DNA from: Agromyces sp. Leaf222
Lineage (GTDB): Bacteria > Actinomycetota > Actinomycetes > Actinomycetales > Microbacteriaceae
NCBI RefSeq assembly: GCF_001421565.1
Contig: NZ_LMKQ01000001.1
Coordinates: forward strand, 2,162,604 to 2,226,603
DNA length: 64,000 nucleotides
Direction of reading: 5' to 3'
Made by a program: the position numbers and the translations under genes
Part shown: in pieces, positions 17,184 to 25,724 of the stretch
How the letters are laid out: each line of letters begins with the position of its first letter
How positions within the stretch are numbered: the stretch's first letter is position 1
The notes under the pieces: model-generated
What the model saw: only the letters and a program-made list of their open reading frames with translations
Told to the model about the DNA's origin: nothing
Databases searched by the model: none

Positions 17184-18572
17184 ATGGCCGACATGGACCG
17201 CACCACACGCGTGCTCACGGTCGCGATCATCGTCTCGTTCATCGCGTTCCTCGACGGCGCCGTCATCAACGTCGCCCTCCCGTCGATCGCCGATGAACTC
17301 GGCGGCGGTCTCGCGCTGCAGCAGTGGGCGGTCGACGCGTACCTGCTGACGCTCGGGTCGCTGATCCTGCTCGCGGGCTCGCTCTCGGACTCGTTCGGGC
17401 GACTGCGGATCATCCGCATCGGACTCTGGGGATTCGCGGCGACCTCGGTGCTCTGCGCGATCGCCCCGACGGGGGAGTTCCTCGTCATCTCGCGTGCGCT
17501 GCAGGGTGCCGCCGGCGCACTGCTCGTTCCGAGTTCGCTCGCCCTGATCATCGCGACGTTCGCGCCCGCCGACCAGGGGCGGGCGATCGGCCGCTGGACC
17601 GCATGGACGACCGCGGCGTTCCTCGTCGGGCCGCTGCTCGGCGGGGTGCTCGTCGATCTCGCCTCGTGGCGCCTCGTGTTCTGGATCAACGTGGTGCCGA
17701 TCGCCGTCGCCCTCATCCTGGCCCGCCCACTCGGCCGCGACGCGCCTCGCACCGAGCCCGTTCACATCGACTGGCTCGGCGCCGGGCTCGGCATCGTCGG
17801 CCTCGGCGGCACCGTGTTCGCGCTCATCGAGCAGGGCCGCTACGGCTGGACGTCGCCCGTGGTCGCCGTGCCGCTCGTGGTCGGACTCGTCGCGCTCGTG
17901 CTGTTCGTGCTGCAGGAGCGCCGCTCGCCGCATCCGATGCTCCCGCTCGAGCTCTTCAACCGCCGCAACTTCGCAGCGGGCAACCTCGCGACCGTGTTCA
18001 TCTACGCCGCGTTCTCGCTCGGACCGTTCGCGATGACGATCTTCCTGCAGCAATCCGGCGGGTTCAGCGCCACCATGGCCGGCCTCGCGACGTTGCCGCC
18101 GACGATCATGCTCGTGCTGCTGGGCGCACGGTTCGGCGAGCTGTCGAGCCGGTTCGGGCCTCGCGTGTTCATGACCGCCGGACCGATCATCGTCGGAGGC
18201 GGATACCTGCTGACCCTCGCGGTGCAGGACGAGCTCGTCTACTGGTGGCAGTTCCTGCCCGGCATCCTCGTGATCGGGCTCGGCATGGCGATGACCGTCG
18301 CACCGCTGACCTCGACGATCCTCGGCGCCGTCGACCCGATCCACGCGGGCATCGGGTCGGCCGTGAACAACGCGGTCGCCCGCATCGCCGGCCTCGTCGC
18401 GATCGCGAGCATCAGTGTCATCGCCGGGTCGCAACTGGATGTCTCGGGGTACCGTCGCACGGCCGCGGCGGTCGCCGTGATGCTCGTGATCGGCGGGCTG
18501 GTGTCGTGGTTCGGCATCCGGAACCCACGGGTCGAACCCGTCGCTGACGCCGTGCCGCCGCGTCTCGCGTAG
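17184..18572 (+). CDS. MFS transporter, DHA2 (14-TM) family
   Basis: A ~462-residue integral membrane protein with 14 predicted helices. Helix 1 carries the DHA2 signature FLDGAVINVALPSI, and LQGAAGALLVPSSLALI is motif C of proton antiporters. Members export drugs or cationic compounds using the proton gradient. The substrate is unknown. The start is uncertain: ATG 17184, ATG 17193 or GTG 17160. It is followed by a hairpin terminator and then by an Lrp-type regulator in its own transcription unit, which may or may not control it. Confidence 0.88.
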   Translation: MADMDRTTRVLTVAIIVSFIAFLDGAVINVALPSIADELGGGLALQQWAVDAYLLTLGSLILLAGSLSDSFGRLRIIRIGLWGFAATSVLCAIAPTGEFLVISRALQGAAGALLVPSSLALIIATFAPADQGRAIGRWTAWTTAAFLVGPLLGGVLVDLASWRLVFWINVVPIAVALILARPLGRDAPRTEPVHIDWLGAGLGIVGLGGTVFALIEQGRYGWTSPVVAVPLVVGLVALVLFVLQERRSPHPMLPLELFNRRNFAAGNLATVFIYAAFSLGPFAMTIFLQQSGGFSATMAGLATLPPTIMLVLLGARFGELSSRFGPRVFMTAGPIIVGGGYLLTLAVQDELVYWWQFLPGILVIGLGMAMTVAPLTSTILGAVDPIHAGIGSAVNNAVARIAGLVAIASISVIAGSQLDVSGYRRTAAAVAVMLVIGGLVSWFGIRNPRVEPVADAVPPRLA

Positions 18573-18574
18573 CC

Positions 18575-18624
18575 GGCCGCTGCGACGTCCCGTCCGTCAT
18601 GTGGGCGGGCGGCGTCGCAGGGCC
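18575..18624 (+). terminator. Hairpin after the MFS gene
   Basis: Arms 18580-18587 and 18613-18620 (CTGCGACG/CGTCGCAG) pair perfectly and are extended by outer GGCC (18575-18578 with 18621-18624) and an imperfect GC inner stem. It lies directly after the stop codon. Confidence 0.5.
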
Positions 18625-18690
18625 TCGTATGATTCGGGGATGAGCCGCTCCGCGAGCGGCCAGGCAACCCGACCCGATGGAGGCACCACC

Positions 18691-19167
18691 ATGGCCGAGA
18701 AGCCCGAACTCGATCGCGTCGATCGTGCACTGCTCCAGGCGCTCTCGACCAATGCCCGGGCATCGGGCGCCGCCCTCGCGGCCGAGGTGGGCGTCGCCGA
18801 GTCGACCGTGTCGCTGCGCCTGCGCCGTCTGCAGAGCCTCGGCACGGTGCGCGGATACCGCGTGGAGGTCGACCTGGCCTCGCTCGGCGTCTCGCTGCAG
18901 GCCCTGATCGCGATCCGGCTCGTCAAGCACGATCGCGCCGAGATCGACGCGTTCCGCCAGCAGGTGCCGCACCTTCCCGGTGTGTTGTCGGTGTACCACA
19001 TGGCCGGTGCAGAGGACTACCTGCTGCACGTCGCCGCCCGCGACGCCGAGGAGCTGCGCGAGTTCGTGCTCGCGCATCTGACCGGCCACCCCGCCGTCGC
19101 GCACACCGAGACGAACCTCATCTTCGAGCACGTCGACGGCGACGGCTGGAACAAGCTCGTCGGCTGA
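18691..19167 (+). CDS. Lrp/AsnC family transcriptional regulator
   Basis: A 158-residue regulator with the Lrp layout: an N-terminal winged HTH (LDRVDRALLQALSTNARAS, then AEVGVAESTVSLRLRRLQ) and a C-terminal RAM ligand domain beginning near residue 68. RAM domains bind amino acids and drive octamer assembly. The effector is unknown. It has a good ribosome binding site (TGGAGG, 18678-18683) and a TATGAT at 18628-18633 as likely -10, so it is a leadered transcript independent of the MFS gene upstream. Confidence 0.9.
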   Translation: MAEKPELDRVDRALLQALSTNARASGAALAAEVGVAESTVSLRLRRLQSLGTVRGYRVEVDLASLGVSLQALIAIRLVKHDRAEIDAFRQQVPHLPGVLSVYHMAGAEDYLLHVAARDAEELREFVLAHLTGHPAVAHTETNLIFEHVDGDGWNKLVG

Positions 19168-19415
19168 GCACTCGAGTCGGCGGTCGTCGATGTCGACGCT
19201 TCGGTGTCGACGACGTCGAGCGCCCTCGCCCGAGGCCCCGCTGGGCGGTTCGGCGCTCCGAAATGCTGTCAATCCCGCGGAATCGCGGCGATCGCGCCCC
19301 ACGGGCCGATAGCGTGAACGACGGCCGCGACGCGGCCGCGCGATGGCGCGGGACCCGGGTGCCTCGACCGTCCGCGCGTGCCCTGCCGTCGCACCAGAAG
19401 ACGAGGAGCGCCCGC

Positions 19416-20510
19416 ATGACCCAGGAGACGCCGCACGGCTCGCCGTCCGACCGCACCCGGTGGCGGCGCTACCTCGCTGCTGAGCGTGCCGAGGCCGCCG
19501 TGTACCGGGAACTCGCCGCCCGCCGCGAGGGCGAGGAGCGCGCGATCCTGCTCGCACTCGCCGCAGCCGAGGGCCGCCACGAGGCGCACTGGCTCGCGCT
19601 CCTCGGCGGCGACGACGCCGGCGTGCCGCGCGCCGACCTGCGCACCCGTCTGCTCGCCTCGCTGGCCCGCCGATTCGGGTCCATCTTCGTGCTCGCCCTC
19701 GCGCAGCGCGCCGAAGCCCGTTCGCCGTACGCGACCGACCCCGACGCGACGCCGGCGATGGCGGCCGACGAACGCATCCACGGCGAGGTCGTGCGCGGCC
19801 TCGCCGCCCGAGGTCGCCGCCGGCTCGCCGGCACGTTCCGCGCAGCCGTCTTCGGAGCGAACGACGGCCTCGTCTCGAACCTCGCACTCGTGCTGGGCAT
19901 CGGCGCGACGGGCGTCGCCCCCGGTGTCGTGCTCTTCACGGGCATCGCCGGTCTCCTCGCCGGCGCCCTCTCGATGGGGGCCGGCGAATACGTCTCGGTG
20001 CGTTCGCAGCGGGAGCTGCTCGAGGCATCCGCCCCCGACCCGACGGCGCGCGAGGCGCTGCCGCACCTCGACGTCGATGCCAACGAGCTGGCGCTCGTCT
20101 ACCGCGCCCGCGGCATGCAGGAGCAGGAGGCGATCGAGCACGCGGCACTCGTGGTCGCCCGGGTGCAGGCGGTCGAGGACGCGCACACCCCGACCGACGC
20201 GCTGTCGGTCGTCGAGCACGACGACGAGGCCGTCGGAACCGGCCTCGCCGCGGCGCTCTCGAGCTTCTGCTTCTTCGCCTCCGGCGCGCTCATCCCGGTG
20301 CTGCCGTACCTCTTCGGCATGACCGGGCTCGCCGCGATCGTCACGGCCACGGTGCTCGTGAGCATCGCGCTGCTCGCGACCGGCGCGACCGTCGGCCTCC
20401 TCTCGGGGGCCTCGCCGTTCAAGCGGGCGGTCCGCCAACTCGCGATCGGCCTCGGCGCCGCCGCCGTCACCTACGTGCTGGGCCTCGCGTTCGGCACCTC
20501 CATCGCCTAG
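19416..20510 (+). CDS. Ferritin-like domain fused to VIT1/CCC1 transporter
   Basis: A 364-residue protein. The N-terminal ~130 residues are a soluble helical domain with ferritin-like metal ligands (E..Y in AEAAVYRELAARREGEE, then EGRHEAHW and a later ERIHGE). The C-terminal part is a VIT1/CCC1 membrane domain with FGANDGLVSNLALVLGIGATG and GALSMGAGEYVSVRSQRE, about five helices. VIT1/CCC1 proteins move Fe2+ or Mn2+ out of the cytosol; the ferritin-like domain probably captures the metal. This fusion is known in bacteria. GAGGAG (19403-19408) sets the start. The following SDR gene begins 7 bp after the stop. Confidence 0.9.
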   Translation: MTQETPHGSPSDRTRWRRYLAAERAEAAVYRELAARREGEERAILLALAAAEGRHEAHWLALLGGDDAGVPRADLRTRLLASLARRFGSIFVLALAQRAEARSPYATDPDATPAMAADERIHGEVVRGLAARGRRRLAGTFRAAVFGANDGLVSNLALVLGIGATGVAPGVVLFTGIAGLLAGALSMGAGEYVSVRSQRELLEASAPDPTAREALPHLDVDANELALVYRARGMQEQEAIEHAALVVARVQAVEDAHTPTDALSVVEHDDEAVGTGLAAALSSFCFFASGALIPVLPYLFGMTGLAAIVTATVLVSIALLATGATVGLLSGASPFKRAVRQLAIGLGAAAVTYVLGLAFGTSIA

Positions 20511-20517
20511 GAGACGC

Positions 20518-21270
20518 ATGACCCGCCCCGTCGCCCTCATCACCGGAGCCGGCCGCCGCAACACGATCGCCTGGGCGATCGCGACCGCGCTCGCGATCGA
20601 CGGCTGGGACATCGCCTTCAGCCACTTCGGCGACTACGACCGTCGGATGCCGCTCGGGGGCGACCCCGAGCGCGATCCCGCCGCGCTCGAGGAGCAGCTG
20701 CGCGAGCTCGGCGCACGGGCGATCGCGCTCGACGCCGACCTCGCGGAACCCGAGGTGCCTGCGCGACTCGTCGCCGCGGCATCCGAAGCGCTCGGCCCGG
20801 CGCGCGCCCTCGTGCTCTCGCACGCGCAGAGCGTCGACTCCGGAATCCTCGACACCTCGGTCGACAGCTTCGACCGGCACTTCGCCGTGAACACGCGCGG
20901 CTCATGGCTGCTCCTGAAGGCGTTCGCCGAGCAGGTGCCCGAGGGCGGTGGCCGGGTCGTGGCGCTCACGAGCGACCACGTCGTCGGCAACGTGCCGTAC
21001 GGCGCCTCCAAGGGCGCGCTCGACCGCATCGTGATCGCGGCGGCCCGTGAGCTCGCGCCGCTCGGCATCACCGCGAACCTCGTGAACCCCGGCCCGGTCG
21101 ACACCGGCTGGATGGACGACGCGACCCGAGCCGCGATCCTCGCGCAGCAGCCGAGCGGTCGGCTCGGCACGCCCGACGACGCCGCGCGCCTGGTGCGGTT
21201 CCTCGTCTCCGAGGACGGACGCTGGGTGACCGGGCAGCTCATCCACAGCGACGGCGGCTTCTCGGTCTGA
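20518..21270 (+). CDS. Short-chain dehydrogenase/reductase
   Basis: A 250-residue SDR. The NAD(P) site TGAGRRNTIAWAIATALA has a slightly unusual Gly spacing, the NAG motif is replaced by SHAQSVDSG, and the catalytic Ser (LTSDHV) and YGASK are present. It ends with the typical GQLIHSDGGFSV. SHAQ in place of NNAG, and residues of the RRNTIA type, are seen in a known subgroup of SDRs whose substrate is not established. It lies 7 bp downstream of the VIT1 gene with AGGAGA (20508-20513) and is probably cotranscribed with it. Confidence 0.85.
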   Translation: MTRPVALITGAGRRNTIAWAIATALAIDGWDIAFSHFGDYDRRMPLGGDPERDPAALEEQLRELGARAIALDADLAEPEVPARLVAAASEALGPARALVLSHAQSVDSGILDTSVDSFDRHFAVNTRGSWLLLKAFAEQVPEGGGRVVALTSDHVVGNVPYGASKGALDRIVIAAARELAPLGITANLVNPGPVDTGWMDDATRAAILAQQPSGRLGTPDDAARLVRFLVSEDGRWVTGQLIHSDGGFSV

Positions 21271-21323
21271 CGTGCTCCTCGGCAGCGCAGGGCTGTCAGC
21301 TCAGCGAGGCCGCGCCTCGGCGG

Positions 21324-21357
21324 GCGGAGGTCTCAGGCGAGCGGAGGTCTCAGGCCG
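21324..21357. repeat. 17-bp tandem duplication spanning the DUF3097 stop
   Basis: Two adjacent 17-bp units (21324-21340 and 21341-21357) share GCGGAGGTCTCAGGC. The TGA of the minus-strand DUF3097 gene (21350-21352) is in the unit read first; the second is 3' untranslated sequence. Confidence 0.75.
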
Positions 21358-22216
21358 GCGCCGTGACGAAGTCGATGAGCTCCTCAACGCGCGCCAGCAG
21401 CGCCGGCTCGAGGTCGCCGTACCCGCGCACCTGTGCGAGGATCCGCTGCCACGCCCGTGCGATGTCGGCCTGCTCGTCGTGCGGCCAGCCGAAGGCCTCG
21501 CACACGCCGTGCTTCCACTCGGTTCCGCGCGGGATCACCGGCCAGGCCTCGCGCCCGACGCGAGCGGGCTTCACGGCCTGCCACACGTCGATGTACGGAT
21601 GCCCGACGACGAGGACGTTCGCTCCGTGCGGCCCGCGCCTGACGGCGTCGGCGATGCGCTGCTCCTTCGACCCGGGCACGAGGTGGTCGACGAGGATGCC
21701 GGCGCGCCGGCCGGGCCCGGGCTTGAAGTCGTCGAGCTGCTCGGCGAGCACGTCGACGCCCTCGAGGTACTCGACCACGACGCCCTCGATGCGGAGGTCG
21801 GCGCCCCAGACCTTCTCGACGAGCTCGGCGTCGTGCCGGCCCTCGACGAAGATGCGGCTCGGCAGGGCGACCTTCGCGGGCGCGTGCTCGACCGCGAACG
21901 AGCCCGATGCGGTGCGCAGGCGCCCGGCGGGAGCCTTCGGCTTGGGGCGCACGAGCTGCACGGCCTCGCCGTCGACGAGGAACCCGTGCCCCAGCGGGAA
22001 CATCCTGGTCTTGCCGAAGCGGTCCTCGAGGGTCACGTGCTGCGCGTTCACGGCGACCACGGCGCCGCAGAACCCGTCGGCGGCGAGTTCGACGACGAGG
22101 TCGCGTTCGGCTTCGACGGTGGGGATCACGCGTCGTCCGCGCGCCTTCCAGTCGCCGGCGAGCACGTCGTCGCCGTAGCGGTCCGGTCCGTTCTGGGCAT
22201 GGGTCGAGGTCGGCAC
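21350..22216 (-). CDS. DUF3097 family protein (TOPRIM-like)
   Basis: A 288-residue soluble protein matching the actinobacterial DUF3097 family. An N-terminal beta-rich part is followed by RIFVEGRHDAELVEKVWG and AGILVDHLVPGSKEQRI. The Glu and Asp in these segments resemble the conserved acidic residues of TOPRIM nucleotidyl-transfer domains (my inference). It starts 9 bp after the dnaE2 stop and so may be read with the mutagenesis operon. TAGCCT (22228-22223), which contains the dnaE2 stop TAG, precedes the GTG by 6 nt and could be its own leaderless promoter. Function is unknown. Confidence 0.82.
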   Translation of the reverse strand: MPTSTHAQNGPDRYGDDVLAGDWKARGRRVIPTVEAERDLVVELAADGFCGAVVAVNAQHVTLEDRFGKTRMFPLGHGFLVDGEAVQLVRPKPKAPAGRLRTASGSFAVEHAPAKVALPSRIFVEGRHDAELVEKVWGADLRIEGVVVEYLEGVDVLAEQLDDFKPGPGRRAGILVDHLVPGSKEQRIADAVRRGPHGANVLVVGHPYIDVWQAVKPARVGREAWPVIPRGTEWKHGVCEAFGWPHDEQADIARAWQRILAQVRGYGDLEPALLARVEELIDFVTAPA

Positions 22217-22225
22217 CGGACGAGG

Positions 22226-25200
22226 CTAACGGAAGTCGCGCGAACGCAGCGGCGCCGACACGGTGAGCCGTTCGAACCGGTCGGCGACGAGGTTCACGAC
22301 GCCCTGCTCGGACCGTTCGAGCATGCCCCGCACGATCATCGCCGGAGCCTCCCTCGCCACCCTGCGATACCGCTGCCACACGCCGACCCCGGCGATCACG
22401 TTGACCGTGCCGGACTCGTCTTCGAGGTTCATGAACGTGATGCCGCTCGCGGTCGCCGGCCGCTGCCGATGCGTCACCACCCCCGCGACCTCGATGCGGC
22501 GACCGTTCTCGGCGGCGACCAGGCGGTCGACCCGGACCACCCCGCGTTCGTCGAGGCGCGCGCGCACGTGCCGCATCGGGTGGTCGTCGGGGGAGATGCC
22601 CGTGGCCCACAGATCGTACACGACCTGCTCGGCGGGGGAGAGGATCGGCAGCAGCGGCGGCTGCACCACGACCACCGAGCCCGCGAGGAACTCCTCGCGG
22701 TCCTGCGCGGCCTCTCCGGCGAGCCAGAGCGCCTGGCGACGCCCGAGACGGAAGCCCGCGAACGCGCCCGCCGCGGCGAGCGCCTCGAGCTGTTCAGCCG
22801 AGAGCCCGGCTCGGCGAGAGACCTCCGCCATGTCCCGGTACGGGCCCCTCGCCTCGCGCTCCGCGACGATGCGCTCGGCGACCTCGAGGCCGATCGAGGA
22901 GACGTCGGCGAGCCCGAGGCGCACCGCGAACGCGCCGTCGCGGCGGTGCTCCGCCGAGCGGTCGGGTGCCTCTCGCACGAACTTCTCGACGGGCGGCTGC
23001 ACGGGGTCTGCGCATGAGGGCATGCCGGTCGGCTCGCGGCATCCGTCGTCAGATGCCCCAGTGGCGCCGGGAACCCCTGAACCGCCGGACACGCTCGCAC
23101 CGCCCAGCAGCGGCTCGAGCCCGGCATGCACTCCCGACCGCAGGATGTCGGGCCGGCGCACCTCGACGCCGTGTCGCCGGGCGTCGCCGGTGAGCGTCTG
23201 GGGCGAGTAGAAGCCCATGGGCTGGGCGCGCAGCAGCGCCGCGAGGAAGGCGGCGGGGTGGTGCAGCTTCAGCCACGAGCTCGCGTAGACGAGCAGGCCG
23301 AAGCTCAGGGCATGGCTCTCGGCGAAGCCGAAGTTCGCGAACGCCTCGATCTTGGCGTAGATGGAGTCGGCCACCTCGGGTTCGATGCCGTTCTCGGCCA
23401 TGCCCGCGTAGAGCTTCGTGCGCAGGCGGTCGATCTTCTCGACGCCGCGCTTGGAGCCCATGGCCCTGCGCAGCAGGTCGGCATCGGCCGCGCTGCAGTT
23501 GCCGACCGCGACGGCCATCTGCATGAGCTGCTCCTGGAAGAGCGGCACCCCGAGGGTGCGTTCGAGCACCGGCTTCAGCTTGGGGTGCAGGTAGGTGACC
23601 TTCTCCTCGCCCGTTCGGCGACGGATGTACGGGTGCACCGCACCGCCCTGCACCGGGCCGGGGCGGATCAGCGCGATCTCGACGACGAGGTCGTAGAAGC
23701 ACCGGGGTTGCAGGCGGGGGAGCGTGCCCATCTGCGCCCGGGATTCGACCTGGAACACGCCGATCGAGTCGGCGCGGCAGAGCATGTCGTAGACCGCGGC
23801 CTCTTCTTTGGGAATGGTCGCGAGCTCCCACGTCTCGCCCGTGTGCTCGCGCACGAGGTCGAACGTGTACTGCAGCGCGGCGAGCATGCCGAGTCCGAGC
23901 AGGTCGAACTTCACGAGGCCCATCCAGGCGCAGTCGTCCTTGTCCCACTGGAGCACCGTGCGCTGCTCCTTGCGGGCATGCTCGATGGGACACACCTCGC
24001 CGACCGGTCGGTCGGTGAGGACCATGCCGCCCGAGTGGATGCCGAGGTGCCTCGGAAAGCTCAGCAGCTGCGAGGCGAGGTCGACCACCGGGGCGGGGAT
24101 GTCGTGGTCGGAGGTGTCGACGACCGCGCCCCACCGCTCGACCTGTCGGCTCCAGGCGTCCTGCTGGCCGGTCGAGAAGCCGAGCGCCTTGGCCATGTCG
24201 CGCACCGCCGCCTTCGGACGGTAACTGATGACGTTCGCGACCTGAGCGGCGTTCATGCGCCCGTACTTCCCGTAGACGTACTGGATGATCTCCTCACGCC
24301 GGTCGGAGTCGAAGTCCACGTCGATGTCGGGCTCCTCATCGCGCAGCGCCGAGAGGAATCGCTCGAACGGCAGGTCGTAGAAGATCGAGTCGACCGCGGT
24401 GATGCGCAGCACGTAGCAGACCGCCGAGTTCGCCGCCGATCCGCGCCCCTGGCACAAGATGCCCCGCCGCCGGGCCTCATGCACCAGGTCGTGCACGATG
24501 AGGAAGTAGCCCGGGAAGTCCTTCTGTTCGATCACGTCGAGCTCGCGCGCGAGGCGCTCGCGCACGTGGTCAGGCACGCCGGGGTAGAGCTCGGCGGCAC
24601 CTCGCCAGGTGAGCTCGCGCAGCCAGCTCATGGGCGTGTGCCCCTCCGGCACCTTCTGCTTCGGCAGGCGGGGCCTGGCGCTCCGCAGCGTGAACCCGAG
24701 CTCGGCCGCGAGCGTCGCCGACCGCGCGACCGCGCCGGGGTAGCGGGTGAACCGCTCGGCCATCTCGGCGCCGGAGCGCAGGTGCAGGCCGTCGGATGCC
24801 GGCAGCCACCCGTCGAGCTCGTCGAGGCTGCGCCTGGCGCGCACCGCGGCGAGCGCCGACGCGAGCCGGTGCTCGCCCGGCGTGGCGTAGTGCACGGCGT
24901 TCGTCGCGAGCAACGGCAGCCGGGCGCGCTCGGCGAGCCCGGCGAGCAGGTCGTTGTTCTGCTGATCGAGCGGATGCCCGTGGTCGAACAGCTCGACGAC
25001 GACGTGGTCCCGCCCGAAGAGGGCGATCAGCCGGTCGAGCTCGCGCCACGCGGCATCCGCCCCACCGTTCGCGAGGGCGCGGCGCACCATTCCCTTGCGG
25101 CATCCGGTGGGGATGATCCATTCGTCGCCGGAATGCTCGGCGAGCGACTCGAGCGAGTACACGGGCCGCCCCTTCTCGCCGCCGGCGAGCTGCCCCTCGG

Positions 25201-25687
25201 TGATCGCGCTCGCGAGGCGGTGGTACCCCTCCTGCTGCCTGGCGAGCACGAGCAGATGCTCGCCCTCGGGGTCGGCCGCCCCCATCTGCGGCTCGGTGAG
25301 CCCGAGCGAGAGCTCGGCGCCGAACACGGTCTCGAGCTCGGGAAAGCTCTCGGCGGCCTCGGCGAAGCGCACGACGCCGTAGAAGCCGTCGTGGTCGGTG
25401 AGCGCGAGTCCCGTGAGGCCCAGGCGGTGCGCCTCCTCGACGAGTTGCTCGGGCGAGGAGGCGCCATCGAGGAAGCTGTACGTCGAGTGCGCATGCAGCT
25501 CGGCGTACGGCACGACCGGCCCGCTCGGCGCCTCGAGTCCTTCGGACGGGCGGTACGGATGCCGCTTGCGACTGAACGCCGGCCCGTCGCCGCCGTCGGC
25601 GATGAGCGTCGGCGCCCCTGGTCGCCGTCGGTCGGAGAGCTTGCGTTCGAGCTCCGACCACGGGATGCCCGGGTTGTTCCAGCCCAT
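22226..25687 (-). CDS. dnaE2: Error-prone DNA polymerase III alpha subunit DnaE2
   Basis: A 1153-residue C-family polymerase. The PHP domain starts YAELHAHSTYSFLDGASSPE; the palm has PDIDVDFDSDRREEII with the catalytic Asp pair; FANFGFAESHALSFGLLVY and helix-hairpin-helix segments follow; the C terminus has an OB fold. A low-complexity Gly/Ser insertion (around residues 845-890) separates the fingers from the HhH part. The opening MGWNNPGIPWSELERKL and its place in an imuA'-imuB-dnaE2 cassette identify DnaE2, the translesion polymerase of damage-induced mutagenesis. The ATG at 25687 lies in the last of three GCCCATCAG repeats. Confidence 0.96.
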   Translation of the reverse strand: MGWNNPGIPWSELERKLSDRRRPGAPTLIADGGDGPAFSRKRHPYRPSEGLEAPSGPVVPYAELHAHSTYSFLDGASSPEQLVEEAHRLGLTGLALTDHDGFYGVVRFAEAAESFPELETVFGAELSLGLTEPQMGAADPEGEHLLVLARQQEGYHRLASAITEGQLAGGEKGRPVYSLESLAEHSGDEWIIPTGCRKGMVRRALANGGADAAWRELDRLIALFGRDHVVVELFDHGHPLDQQNNDLLAGLAERARLPLLATNAVHYATPGEHRLASALAAVRARRSLDELDGWLPASDGLHLRSGAEMAERFTRYPGAVARSATLAAELGFTLRSARPRLPKQKVPEGHTPMSWLRELTWRGAAELYPGVPDHVRERLARELDVIEQKDFPGYFLIVHDLVHEARRRGILCQGRGSAANSAVCYVLRITAVDSIFYDLPFERFLSALRDEEPDIDVDFDSDRREEIIQYVYGKYGRMNAAQVANVISYRPKAAVRDMAKALGFSTGQQDAWSRQVERWGAVVDTSDHDIPAPVVDLASQLLSFPRHLGIHSGGMVLTDRPVGEVCPIEHARKEQRTVLQWDKDDCAWMGLVKFDLLGLGMLAALQYTFDLVREHTGETWELATIPKEEAAVYDMLCRADSIGVFQVESRAQMGTLPRLQPRCFYDLVVEIALIRPGPVQGGAVHPYIRRRTGEEKVTYLHPKLKPVLERTLGVPLFQEQLMQMAVAVGNCSAADADLLRRAMGSKRGVEKIDRLRTKLYAGMAENGIEPEVADSIYAKIEAFANFGFAESHALSFGLLVYASSWLKLHHPAAFLAALLRAQPMGFYSPQTLTGDARRHGVEVRRPDILRSGVHAGLEPLLGGASVSGGSGVPGATGASDDGCREPTGMPSCADPVQPPVEKFVREAPDRSAEHRRDGAFAVRLGLADVSSIGLEVAERIVAEREARGPYRDMAEVSRRAGLSAEQLEALAAAGAFAGFRLGRRQALWLAGEAAQDREEFLAGSVVVVQPPLLPILSPAEQVVYDLWATGISPDDHPMRHVRARLDERGVVRVDRLVAAENGRRIEVAGVVTHRQRPATASGITFMNLEDESGTVNVIAGVGVWQRYRRVAREAPAMIVRGMLERSEQGVVNLVADRFERLTVSAPLRSRDFR

Positions 25688-25724
25688 CAGCCCCACCGGC
25701 CCATCAGTCGCCGCCCATCAGTCG
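25682..25724. repeat. Triplicated GCCCATCAG at the imuB/dnaE2 junction
   Basis: GCCCATCAG occurs at 25682-25690, 25699-25707 and 25713-25721 (periods 17 and 14 bp). On the minus strand each copy reads CTGATGGGC, containing an overlapping TGA stop and ATG start. The imuB stop uses the first copy read and the dnaE2 ATG the last. The two other ATGs are out of the dnaE2 frame. Confidence 0.85.

Noticed and set aside
19168..19415. Gene in the 248-bp gap before the VIT1 fusion
   Set aside because: The in-frame extension is Arg/Ala-rich and lacks a start signal; a TAGCGT near 19308 and GAGGAG before 19416 mark this as promoter and leader sequence.
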